Below are positions 40,900 through 53,500 of a stretch of 64,000 nt of DNA, piece after piece. The number at the start of each line of letters is the position of its first letter. Position 1 is the first letter of the stretch. Where the stretch lies: assembly GCA_030762175.1 (NCBI GenBank), contig CM060841.1, forward strand, positions 10,606,501-10,670,500, read 5' to 3'. A model generated the notes under the pieces. It did not search any database. It was not told where the DNA came from and was given only the letters and a program-made list of their open reading frames with translations. A program made the position numbers and the translations under genes. Source of the DNA: Metallyticus violacea (Eukaryota; Arthropoda; Insecta; Mantodea; Metallyticidae).

Positions 40900-43840
40900 C
40901 TATAAGCATGTATGTCATATGACACTATGCACTGATTGGTCAATAGCTAGGAGGGGGAATGTGCCCACATGGTCAGCAATGATTAAAGGAAAGGGACCCC
41001 ATGTAATGAAAGATTCTGTGACTTTGAATTACCTGTTTAGAGTTAAAATGTATATGCCCTAATAGACTGTTCTTGTTGTGCAACTTAATATGAAATAATA
41101 TGGGGCTTAACTCCAACGCATTTAGAATGCTATATTCTGTTGACAGGGTGTCAAATAATACTGTTCATTACTGTTTTTATTTTTCTCTATAACATTGTTC
41201 CTTTCATGTATTATAAAGTGATAAAAAATATGGGGGAATGGTATAAAAATCAGCCTAAATTGATTAACTCTCCACATCATCTTTTATTAAATTCTAAACA
41301 GATTTTAACTGTAAAAGCTATCAAAGAATCGCAAGTTCTACATTTGGCCAGAAATCAAAGTGTCTATCAACAAGTAATTGCTCCTCTTTTAACTTTCAAA
41401 CGAGCATATCATGTATTACTCAAGTAGGTTGGACAAAATGAAGTAATTTCATTTCATTTATTTATATACTGATTATGTACAGTTTGTACATTTGGCTTCA
41501 TCAGTTTATATTAATACATAACTACAAATTTATTATATACATATCTAAAAATAATTTAGTTTCCAAGAATTCCTCCACAGTATAAAAATTATGTTTTAAT
41601 AATAGGTTTTTAATTTAATTTTATGCTTGAAGTGCTTTTAAATTAGTAGTAATTTATTGTTTAGGATAGCATCTTTATGTGAAACATAACATGCTTTTTG
41701 TAAGTCTGTGATATGTAAATGTATCAGGTCAGCTGATCTAGTGTAATGCACATAATAATTTTAATTATTCCTAAAATCTTTTTATTAGTATGAACAAAAG
41801 GTACAGTTTCTTATATATTAAAGATAATATGGAACATTTAAAGAATATGTCAGGCCACTAGTCAGTAAGAGCTAGGAAAGGATAAATCTTTCTTGGCTTT
41901 GGAGGACTATATTAGTTATTTTTGATGTTTTGGTACAAAATACGTATATGTTCCACATGATGTTAAGTAGTTCTAAATGGTCTTCAATAGTTGACCAGAG
42001 CCAAGGATGCTGACTGGTGGAGTAAGATTTTATTTTCAATTAGCTAATTGCTAGTTATATGCTACATATATATTTAACAATTATAAAAGTTGTAGCTATA
42101 ATGTTCTACACATCTGAATGATAATAGACAGGATATTTTTAAGAGTACCAGTTTTTAAGCATATGACCAATTTCTTTATTTCCAATGATTATCTATTTTT
42201 AAGTTTTAAATATAATGTAACTTATCTCTCTTTTCTATGGATGCCAAGTCTAAAGAAAAGTTGCAGTAGTAATATTTGAACTGGTATCAATGTAAAAGGG
42301 AGAAAATTTTACATCTGAGCATTTTACTTTAAAATGATGTAAATCTCCCCCCCCCCCAACACTCATATTCATTTAGAAGATGAACTATTTTGTTTGCCTG
42401 CAAAATATAGGTCAAGAAATAACTGAAATGGCTTATTTGAGGAAAATTGTCTCTGCCCATAATCCAAAACAGTAATAAATCAAACTCAAGAAGCAGTATT
42501 GCTTTAATACTCTACCACCAAGACCAGTAAAATGTTTTCCCAATCATAGAGGATAAAAAAATTAATTCTCTGTTGTTGCTTCTGTCTTGTAGGATGCACA
42601 GAGCAAAATATAGTTTCTGTTTCTGTACTTCATTAGCCCTAATTCATATGCATACTTTGAAAGTTAACTAATAGCAATCAAAATCTTCCATCATATTTGC
42701 AGTTATTAATTTCTTTCATTTAAAGCTCCTTGCTGTGAACATAATTTATTCTTTTATTTTTTCCATAGAGGTCATCTGAAATCCGAATAAAACACTATGT
42801 ATACTTTACAAATAAAAATTCATACTTTCTTTCATTATACATCTTACTTCTCAATGTGTGCAAGCAATGTACGTTAGCTTCAGAATAAAAGTTGCTTCTT
42901 ATTTCTTAGTGTGTCCAGGCATTGCACATTAGCTTCAGAATTTAACTTATTTGAATTAGCTTATCTTGTCTGCAAAGGTACTTTTTTGGGAAAAAAAGAA
43001 AAGCACATGAGAGTTTCACATAAAAATATATATTACAATATAATAATTATTATACATTTCTTAATGATACAGGATCTTTTTTCTGACATAGATTTCTTTT
43101 GTTTAAGCATTTGTCACAAATGTAAACAAATTGTACCTAAATCTAAGAAGGGTTTAACTTCTAATATTTTTTCAGTCAAAACCCTAGTCATACTCTTTGG
43201 AAACTGTAGATCCCAGTTTTTCTAACTAATACATTAAATGCATATTGCACAACAATATGTATAATGTATCTGAATACATAATTTGGAAAATGTCAACTAA
43301 TGAAGTGATATACTTACTGCTTAGAAAATTCTGAAAGAAATTTTAAAGTTTAGTAACTTATAAATAAAAATGAAGTGTAGAATAAATTTTTGTTTAGCTA
43401 CCATAAAATTGTATTTTATTAAAGTTCAGTTTAGTTTAATAGGTAATTCTCTTCTAATCAATAAATTATAAGATGATGACTTATAAAATGTACATGTTAA
43501 AGTCTATAGCGTAATCATGCCTCTTTGTAAAAATTTAAATCATCACTACTTGCACTTTACAAGTGAGGTAAGACTCACTTTCATGATTCATTATTTTGTT
43601 GTTCTTTTAAAAGCAATATTTTGATTTATTATCAACCAAACACATGAACTACTGTATTGAGATACAGTATCAAATTCCAGCTTACAGAGGGTTTGCATAA
43701 TTTATATTTCCAGAATGATTTTACACATTTCCACCAAGTTCATATAAATGCATTATTGCTGAAACAGTACAGTTTCATGACTAAAGAAACACAGCACTAC
43801 CACTGTATCCATGCCTTTTCAAGAATCTTCTTCAATCACA
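40900..43840. other. Intergenic, mostly unassigned
   Basis: A 95-codon plus-strand run at 41140-41427 has no recognised relative. Two diverged ~50 bp copies of a unit (ATGTGTGCAAGCAATGTACG / GTGTGTCCAGGCATTGCACA, both followed by TTAGCTTCAGAAT) lie at 42846-42945. A poly-C run lies at 42350. Nothing else was recognised. Confidence 0.45.
43625..43630 (-). promoter_or_regulatory. Possible Dlish polyadenylation signal
   Basis: AATAAA on the minus strand, 220 bp past the Dlish stop. It is the first plausible hexamer, but the sequence is AT-rich, so chance occurrence is likely. Confidence 0.35.
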
Positions 43841-43849
43841 CCACTGGTG

Positions 43850-44162
43850 TCAGAGAAATCCATGTCCTGCAACAACAGAAGGAATAAATCCTTCATGACC
43901 ATCTCTGCTTCGAACCCAAAACCAATCCTTTAGATGCCCACTAACCAGTGCAACCACATCACCTTTGGCAACAGACAGTGTATTGCGACCTTTGCTATTA
44001 TAATCTGATCGGATGACAAGCAAGGTATGCCTGGTGGTACCCTTGCATTTAGCGCTTGCTGCAGCCCGCAGATAGAGGCGATCCACACTTCTCTCTCCAC
44101 ATGCTGATACAGCATCCCTTCGCCCAGCTGAGTAACATCGTCCTCTTCCTCCGCATTCAGAT
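43850..44162 (-). CDS. Dlish: Dlish last exon: C-terminal SH3 and stop
   Basis: The acceptor is TTTATGCAG at 44163. The first base completes Arg with AG from the previous exon. It reads SECGGRGRCYSAGRRDAVSA, then RLYLRAAASAKCKGTTRHTL, an SH3 domain (LLVIRSDYNSKGRNTLSVAK, DWFWVRSRDGHEGFIPSVV) and GHGFL, with TGA at 43852-43850. An overlapping frame reads through the acceptor (MEKLNLYADLNAEEEDD...) and is a shadow. Confidence 0.88.
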
Positions 44163-47100
44163 CTGCATAAAGATTAAGTTTCTCCATTAAACTAGTAGGA
44201 ATGTATAGTAAATTTAAATTAGGAATTAGTGCTATGTTTTTCAAAATGGTCATGCTTTGACAGTTTTCAGATATGAAAAAATGTAGAAATGTTTCTCCTT
44301 TTAGTTTGGAAAGGTTACAGTGCTTATGCCTTTTTTGTTCACTATGGTATAGGAATGCTTAAATGGATCACTGACTTAACTTAGGTGAACATATCACCTC
44401 TCTTTTTGTCTTCTAATGGATATCAATATTGCCATTTCTAAGAGTGAATGCTAATTAATAATTTTTCTGCTTTCTATGAAAATATATTCAAATAATACTA
44501 AACAGCAATTAACCCTCTGTGAAATGCATTCTTAGTACATGTATAAACCAATGATCATTAATCTTTGTTCAGAACTTTTGTCCTAAAGATAATTATTGAA
44601 TCACATTTTCTAATGTTTCATAAAATTTGTTAATATTTTCTAATATTGGAAGGGTAGAAACTATGCAAAATGTACATTACTTTTATGCATATTTTGTCTA
44701 GAGCAAAATCCTACTTGACATTGATCTGTTGCAAAAGTATAAAATATTAAATTTTGTGTAGATAGATCAGATACCTTGCAAAAGTATAAAATATTAAATT
44801 TTGTGTAGATAGATCAGATACCTTGACAGATACAGTCTGCTTAATGTGTGTGAACCATAGATTGCAATATTGCTATATGTGCATGTGCCTAGACATTTGG
44901 CACCAAAGCCATTAATGTGCTTGTATTCTGGCCTTAGCACACCAAAACATCTTCATTTATCAGAGCTGTGCATATTTCAAGATGTTCCTTATTCGTTTTT
45001 TCATTGGCACAGGAATCAATCATGACCTAAACAATTTGCACATTGCTACTGGAAATATTTTTAATACTTGTGGAATTTTATTAGGGTTTGTTGATATTAT
45101 TTTATAATATTTAAAGCCATTATATTTAAATCAATGAATTCTTCATTTGATAGTTTGCTCATCATTATTTCATAAACCCTATGAACAATGGTACATAATG
45201 GCAAGTAAATAATGTGTTATCTTCTGAATATTTCACCTATTGTGAGACATTACCGTTCCCAATACTTTCTTTCTCCCTCTCTGTTTATTTATTTGATTTA
45301 TTTAAAGATACTGTTTAGCGTCCCTAATCATTAGTGTCCCCATTCAATTCAGGGCATGAAATGTCTGATTAAGTTTGCTCAGAGGCCTCTTCATTCAGGC
45401 TTGAGGTTCTTTTATGTGGTGTAAATCCACATCATGGTACCCATGGCTTTATTTTTGTTCTGAAGGAAACCATACTTTGGATTTTTATGTCCTAAAAATT
45501 CTTCGAGCCTGGCAAGGTTTGAACCTGAAACCTTGGGTCTAAAAAAATTTTGCAACTTTGCAAGGGAATTTTTTTTTTTTTTTCATACTATGAGATATTT
45601 ACAAGAGAAAATATCCAAGCACTGTTAAAAATTAGTTAAAAATGAAAAACTAAGAGTGCAAGATGATAATCACAAATTAAACTTCATTTGGAAGTTTATA
45701 ATGAAGGATGTTGCTGTAGGAAGGAATATGAAAATATAAGTGATTCATTGGGATATTATTCCAGTTCTGCCGTAAACACCACAGTAAAATAAGATTGGAA
45801 AGATCAATGTTTTGTAGTAGAAGGAAGTAATCAACCTAGTGTTGAAATTGATCCATTATTCGGCTATTTTGCCATAGTCATTGGTTTAAATTAATTTAAA
45901 AACTGGAGCTTTCTCCAATACTATGATCAGTATCATCAGGGAACTGAAAGTGTCTGTAGCGGCAGAGCTACAGAATCATTAGAAATGGTGGGAGGTGGTA
46001 GGTGATAGAGATGTTGCGCAGATGTATGTTGACTAGTAACAAATTCAAAGTCTTGATTATTTGAAAAACTCTTGTCTTTGTTTATATTGTCTGATGCTGC
46101 TCTATTTCTAAGGCCTCTCTTCCAGCCAGATTAAAATATCCTGTTGTTATTATTGCAATGACCAAATAGCCCAGTAATTATCAATTTCAATGAAAGCTTG
46201 AAGAATGTTATAACCAAGAATTTATTTAATAAACATAATTAAACTTTCAAAGAGTTTAGACTTTAAGTGCCATAGTGTACGTGTCTGATTGCAGCTCCAT
46301 GTGCAGTTCATTAGCAATAGCTTTCGATAGTAAAATCCACATGCAAGGTTGAATATGGAGAGTGCTATAAAATAACACATTCGGCACATTATTTATTAAA
46401 ATGACTAGCCCGGCGACATGCGCACCTTGTTCCATGTTCCCTCAACTTCTCGCTATCCGTTCGGTTGCCAAGTGGCTGCGGGAAGATGTCCGTATGCGTC
46501 TCCCATGGTTTCGTAGACGCTGAATGCGACGAAGGAGGCAGGATGCCAAGGGGAAGACATGCCGCATAGCTCACATAGCCCTCCTCCCCGTGCGGCGTCT
46601 GCACGTATAGCCACGCTTGGTTCTTGAACACAGCATTGACAACCATTCCAAGTGGTAGGGCTACTTCTTCTTGGTAACCTCCCAGTCTCGTCTGGTACAG
46701 CACACAAGGAAACGATAGCACCACCGGAATGTTGGCTGGTTTCTCCAGTGATGCCTGCAACCAAAAGTGTCTGTCATTCACCTATGCAAAGCTTATGTGA
46801 TTGTATGAAGTCATTAATCCACTAGACCAAGAGCGGTAAATTCATAAAAAGTAGAAAGTATTTTGTTCACGCTGCCAGTAATGAATTCTAAAATGTATTA
46901 CTAGAAGATGTCCTGCTTACAAGAAAAACTCTCGGGTTTGAACAAATAACATCGCACTTATAGGCCATTTACCTACCTCTGAATTCAATGGTAATATTGG
47001 TTTTTCTACGAAACGCAGTTGTTCACTAAAGGATTCCGTTTAATAACTCCTTCTGCCATGTCGGTTGAGATCGTACAGGTGTTTGTATCGCATGCTTCAA

Positions 47101-47506
47101 AGTGTACTTGTCTACACAGACCACTACTGGTCCACACCGCCACGGGTGGCCGAGGTCGTTAAGGCACGGACTCGTGAGCGGGAGGTCTGCGGTTCGAATC
47201 CCGCCAGGACCGTCCTTCCTGACTGGGGTTTTTTCCAGGTTTTCCTCAGTCTTCATAACTGGCAAATGCCGGGGAGGTACCTAAACTTAGGCCTGGAACG
47301 CTTCCGTCCTTAAAAAAAAAATATCCTTTCCCAATTTATCATTTCATCTCATGTATCATCAGTGTCCACCACCAGTGGTGCCTCAGTAGTAAAAACGGGC
47401 GTTAAACACTACTAAAAAAAAAAAACTACTGGTCCACTGTGGCGTTTGACAAAAAACGAACATAACCATTGAATTTAGAGTGAAACAGCATTTACGGCTT
47501 CGTTCC

Positions 47507-47546
<40 letters not shown>

Positions 47547-50500
47547 GATATTATAATAGATGTATTTGTTTTATTTTCCTAAATGGTATAATATGTAATA
47601 ACCATTAGTAATATATATTTAGCAATTTAATATCCTTGTTTATACTTTGTATAGCTGGAAATTATTGTGAGAAGGGAAAACTTGTTTTGCCAACCGTAGA
47701 GCGAAAACACCCCGAACAATAAGCCTTATGAAGCTCAGGTTCCTTTGTAAAGTCAAGGACATAGCCTTTTGCATTTTGCCCCTTTAAAAGAGATATTTCC
47801 GTAGGAGAAAACTAGAGTTCTCTAATTTACGCAAGTGGGGGCAGTTTAAAACCCCAAGAAAGTAACAGCTGAAGTGACGGTTCTGGTTCGAAAACACGAA
47901 TCACGGAAGAGATTTTCTAAATTTACGGTAAAGAACAAATCAGATGAGGCCAAGTAAACTTGAATCTAATCAGTGACAGAGCTTAGCTTAAAATTATGAA
48001 GTTAGATGCGATGCTCTTGCATATTGCTTGTAAAAGGCTCTCACAGCGACAGTGCGTTCCACACCACTCCAATGCTAATGGCAAAGCCTCCTCAATAATG
48101 CCTCATCGGTTCCGAACAACTGCCAGTGCTAAAGAGTTGTCAATACTACATTCAATTTTTTTGCATTTCTCTGCATCATACTGTATTAGTTAAGTGAAGA
48201 ACAAGTACAATAATCGTTAATAAAATTTACCTACTATAGCTCTCTAAACGCCTTACTACTGTCAAGAAAATCTAAGTATACTGAGTGATAGTGCGTAACT
48301 TGTGGTTAGGTTTAAATACAGTCCGCACATGACAAGATCACACACGTCACTTCGCAACGTAGCTACACCATTGAATCAGCCTTTAGCTCCGTGTTGAAGC
48401 GTCTGAGAGCATTCGTTCCCTCTCTCAAAATATTTCTACTTGTAAATTTTTAGTATTTATTTGTTCCGCTTCTTACAGACAGAATCAGCAGTGGGCAATA
48501 AAACGACGCTTTCAGACATTTAAATTCACTCTGTTCTTTTTCTTCAGAAGCAAGGTTTACGCATTCCAACAATAGAAACAACAATAACTTATGGTTTTTA
48601 TTTTTTTTTTCACGGGAGAAATGGACGATATTATGTATATAAGCTCTAGAAAAACTGATTTAATCATAATCTCTCACGATGATCAAAAGAAATAATATTC
48701 CAAACTTAGTGATAACTACCTACTAAGGTCACTAAGTACTTAACAGCATAAAACGTGGAAATTTCAGTTCAGATCACAGAAATTAAATTTCCTTGCCTGC
48801 AAATTGATGTCTTAAATGGAAATCACACATAAATTATATTTCATCAGAGCTTAGTACATACTATGCCGTTCGATAAACATAAAATATTTGCTCTGGCGAA
48901 GCTATAAAAACGGTTTACTTTGCCTATTAAGTGTGTGAAATTTTTTCCACGGAAATTCTGTTGATAAAATAAAATTTAATCTTGCATAAAAAGTAATTAT
49001 GTTATAATAGGGAAATTAATTATATTATAAAAATAAGTTTCAAAACCGAATCATCTTAGCACGTATCGACAGAGTGCAATATGATCAGTAGGACTAAGAT
49101 TCATAAGCATAATTTTACCTAATATTTGAACGTCATACAAAAACTGTGTAGTGAAATTTCAGTGGCGACAAATTTGAAGAATTTATTTTACACATTTTGA
49201 GTGTTTTTGCATATTTACAGGATGCTATTCCATAAACTAATTTTCATATATTAGAATTTTAAAACACTTACACACATCATAATTCATAAAAAATTAGCAA
49301 AACACTAACATATTAGGTGCCAATACTACTGACGCTTCTAATACGATATTCTCGAGAAACTAGGTCCCACACACGAGTGGAAAGAACTTTCCAGCCAACA
49401 ATTAGCACAGAACCTGCATTAGTTTCTTTGAGATCCTCCAGAGAAGCTTAACTTCTCCCAGGACGTGCGAAAGTGAGCTTCAAATTATGGAAAATATCCG
49501 ATGTTACATGCAATTGGGCACGTTTTATTGAGCTTGTACGTGATTCAATAGAAATGTCTGATTTTATCCACCCATTAGACAAATTTGAAAAGACTAGGTG
49601 AAGATGAAGTGAATACTTTCATCGTTCATATTTTATACAAGAAATATAAAGCAACATTTATAAATGCGCAATTTGAACATCTTCATTGATCTTGAGATAT
49701 TATAAATTGGTATATTGTAAATAAATGTTGAAAGGCTCGTATTGCGCATCCGAGTGTGATAATATGCAATCCGAGATTTGCCGAGGATCGCAATGAGCCT
49801 TTCAACAAGTATGTTACATACTATTTTTTATATTACCATAACTTAATGTAACGTATTTTTAATTTATTACAATTTATTTTAATTTGGAAAGTTAAAAATA
49901 ACGAATCTATTAGTATTTTTTCATATGTGTCTATAGTTGCTCGTTAAGGTATTTTTAGTGTATTTTGATTTTAGTAAAATATTTATTAGCTTGATGATAT
50001 GAAGATTTGTTAATTTTTATAACGGAATTTGATCAAAGTAACAGAAGGAACTCCACCCGAGATGGCTGAAGTGATGGCTAGTATAAGGAATGATTTGTTG
50101 CCCGAGAAATTTAAAAGACGGTATGAGAGAGAACTTGCTTGGTGTAAAAAGAAAATAGCCAGGACATTTAGTGAAAATGTTATGTTGGCGTATTTTCTGA
50201 AGAAAAAAAAATCTAGAATAATGAAATCTTGAACATTATTCTGTGTTAGAATCTTCGCTATATCTGAGTTATAGTGCTGATATATCGAAGTTTGGAAGTT
50301 TGATCGTTTTCTTAAAAAGAAAAACTGTTGAATATGTAGCGCAATATATATTATCTAGTGTTTTTACAAGAGAGGATATAAATAAATTGTTGGCGGAAGC
50401 TCTTGATGCAGAATATTTAGACATAAAAGTTTGTGCAATAATGGGCGTCGCTGGCGTTTGTCGCACAGATGAACTTGTGAAGATGGAACTCGACGATATA

Positions 50501-53500
50501 GAAGACAAGAAAATATACTCATTGTATCAGTTCCAAAACGAAATGCACCAGGTGATAAGATCTATTGCGAATGGAAAAGAAAAGTGGGTGGTTTACTTAC
50601 AGAAAGTTTGTTTCTCTGCGTCCGAAACATGTTGAAACACAATAGTTTATTTGTGAATTACAGAAATGAAAAGTGTACAATGCAGCCAATTGGTATTAAT
50701 GCAACAGGAATGTTTGTAAAGAAAGTAGCAGACTTTTTGAAAATAGAAAACCCCTCTAACTTTACTGGACATTGTTTTCGGAGAGGACTTCAGCTACATT
50801 ATGTGTGAATGTTGGAGGAGATGTACTGAAATTAAAGAAATATGATTATTGGAGATCATCGGCGTTTGCAGAGGGAAATATCGACGACTCCTAAAATAGC
50901 CAACAGCCAATCTGTACTAGAATTATTGGGAAGGATAAGTCTTCTGTTGAAGACAGCAATAATGATGGCGCTTTCGCAGCAGTGAGGAGATATCAGGAGT
51001 TCATTAATTATTTTGCGCATTCAACGAAAATGCTATTGTTTCAGATCCCACTATTGTTAATAAAGTATCAGGAATAAATTTTACCCAGTATACCTCGTGT
51101 AGTACAAATATTCATTCATATTAACAGCAAATAATTTCGTAAATTTATTATATTAAATCGTGTGACATAACAAGACTGCTACTTTCAGTTGTAATTTATA
51201 AAATAGTGGCGCAAAGTTACTTTGGAGCACTAATCTTCAATTGTTTTATCCCAGTGCCGCTAGACTGCTACGTTCTGTTCTAAAATTAGGTAAGCATTAG
51301 TTACGTTAGATATGGTAGTATAAAAATCGTTTTTTCACTAGAGTAAAGCTGCATTTCACTTAATTATTGTTAGTGACGAAAACGAGTCTTTAAAACTGTT
51401 GTGCCTAAAGAAACAAATTAGTTACTTTACGCACTGCCGAAAAAATGTCGTTTTCAATGTACATACTTCACCAGTAAGATGTTAATGATTTACCTCAATC
51501 TTAAATATTACGCGAAATACAAAATAAACAATAAATGTATTCTCTAGTTAAGTACGTGCTCATTGCTTGCATTCAACTTTTCCTAATCGCTTTGTTCATT
51601 ATGGTTGGCTTAGAAAGCCATGAAACCGTATATAACCGTCTGATAACCTCAACATCTGAAATGTTTATTTAATGTACATGCTTAGCTTCGCCTCGCTTAA
51701 TATTATTTTAGTCCCAAAAAGGGACACTTTAGGAACTTGTATCATAAATAACTATTATGATAAACTGTGTTAAAATATTTAACGGCTTGTCCAGTAATTG
51801 AGAATGTTAGTAATTATGTTTTATTTAGGTATGTTCTAAGTAAATATGTGTAATACAGAATTTTGTTCTTCAAAAAATTAACAATCTTATAACATTTTAT
51901 TATGTATATGTATTTTAATAATCTCATACATTTTTATTTTTATTACATAGTATATCATTTTCGCTTTGTCATTTAATTGGTTTACGTGTTAATATGTTTA
52001 AGTATATGACAAATGTACGAATTTATGGAACGCAAAATATACTAACAAACTGACTGCAATACTTGACGATCGGTAACAATGTGCATGTGTATAATAAGTA
52101 AATAGCGAACTTTTAGGCATTTAAATAAGCTTTAAAAAGTAAGACATGTGCAATATAAAACTTTAAATAGGCATTACAAATATATTTTAATTTTCCAGTC
52201 ACTTAATTATGAACCTAGATAATTAAATTTCCCACGTATAATTCATATTTTATCAATACGGCGTTTTCAAGTAAAAAAAAAAACGTAAAAGTTTATAAAA
52301 TTACATTATCAAACTAATACAACAAATATACATACTTAGCTTGAAAAGTTGTTTTCTCCATAAGAAAAATCACTATTAATTTTTCAAGTTAAACATATAT
52401 TTGTTGTATTAGTCTGATAATGTACTTTTATACACTTTGGTATCTGAAAAAGGAAAATGGAAAATGTTCATATAAAATACTGTTTTCTTCATAAGAAAAA
52501 GCACATTCTTATTGCCCAGCTGACTGTACGTAAATACATCAATAGAAATACAATTTTATAGTTTGTTTCATTTTTTCGAGTAAATTACCAAAAAAATGTT
52601 GTTCAAGACAACTTTAATGAGGGTGTTATTTGGTTTAGATAACTGGAAAAAGAAAAAATAACGCTGGTCTCTTATTTCCCCTTGGTTTGTCTGACAAAAA
52701 ATTGCAAGTATCTTTTCATAATTTTCCAAAAATTTTCATTTTTGTCTGTACGTATACTTTTGAAGACAGAACGTCTGCATAGGTCTGGTTGTCAAAAAAG
52801 TAATGGATGATCTGGTGTTCGCCGAGCTTAGATCAAAGAAAACTATCGTTAAATGGTATTTTGTGAAAATACCAAATTTAATATTAGCGGACACGAATCA
52901 TGCAAATGCCAGATGGTTGTTAAGCTCGAAGGGCAGCAGTTATTGACGAAGGTGTCGCAAGTTTGGATTATAGTATAATCTTTGGGAGGCACCAGGTTAT
53001 CTGTATTTTTACACTGCATCCAATAATATACTCCTGAACAGTTCAAGTTTCGACACTCCCTTCCTTGTGTTGTCAGGCAACAGTACTTCATGCTGCAGGA
53101 GTGGCTGTATTTCTCCGAAGCGATCCGAGGCGAAGACAATCCCACACACACGAAGTCGGAGGAGGAAATATTTATCATTCAGCAATTTGCATCAATTTAT
53201 GCATGCCTTCCTTCGCACTGACCTGCTAGCGTCGTCTACAAGATTCTATGAACCACGAGTACAATGTAAGTAATACTACGTTCATGTACAGGATGAATTC
53301 AAAGAATGTATCGTAAACAATAGCGAAAATTCTTCAGATTTACAGTAGCTGTCTTACAACAACAGAGACTCGGGTAGTTACCAGCATGTAGTGAAACATT
53401 TCTGCACAACAGAACTCAGTAGACGGTTTATTTATTGGTTGTAATGTGCAGATAAATCGTAAGGCTGCTTTACTGCCCTCGTCGATTACATACGCCTAGA

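Noticed and set aside
42350..42358. Poly-C run, like the G/C runs at 7903, 54480 and 58388
   Set aside because: Short homopolymers; no regulatory meaning can be supported and length may be a sequencing artefact.
43930..44253. 107-codon minus-strand frame MTILKNIALI...MEKLNLYADL
   Set aside because: Overlaps the Dlish last exon in another frame and reads through its acceptor site.
44729..44822. CRISPR-like direct repeat
   Set aside because: Two adjoining copies without spacers in an insect intron; a simple tandem duplication.
47142..47215. Possible tRNA gene (good A-like and B boxes)
   Set aside because: Part of a repeated SINE family with a long body; no tRNA cloverleaf or anticodon arm was convincing.
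52849..53178. Cys-rich 109-codon minus-strand frame as a secreted protein
   Set aside because: No signal peptide or regular cysteine pattern, and no splice-supported context.
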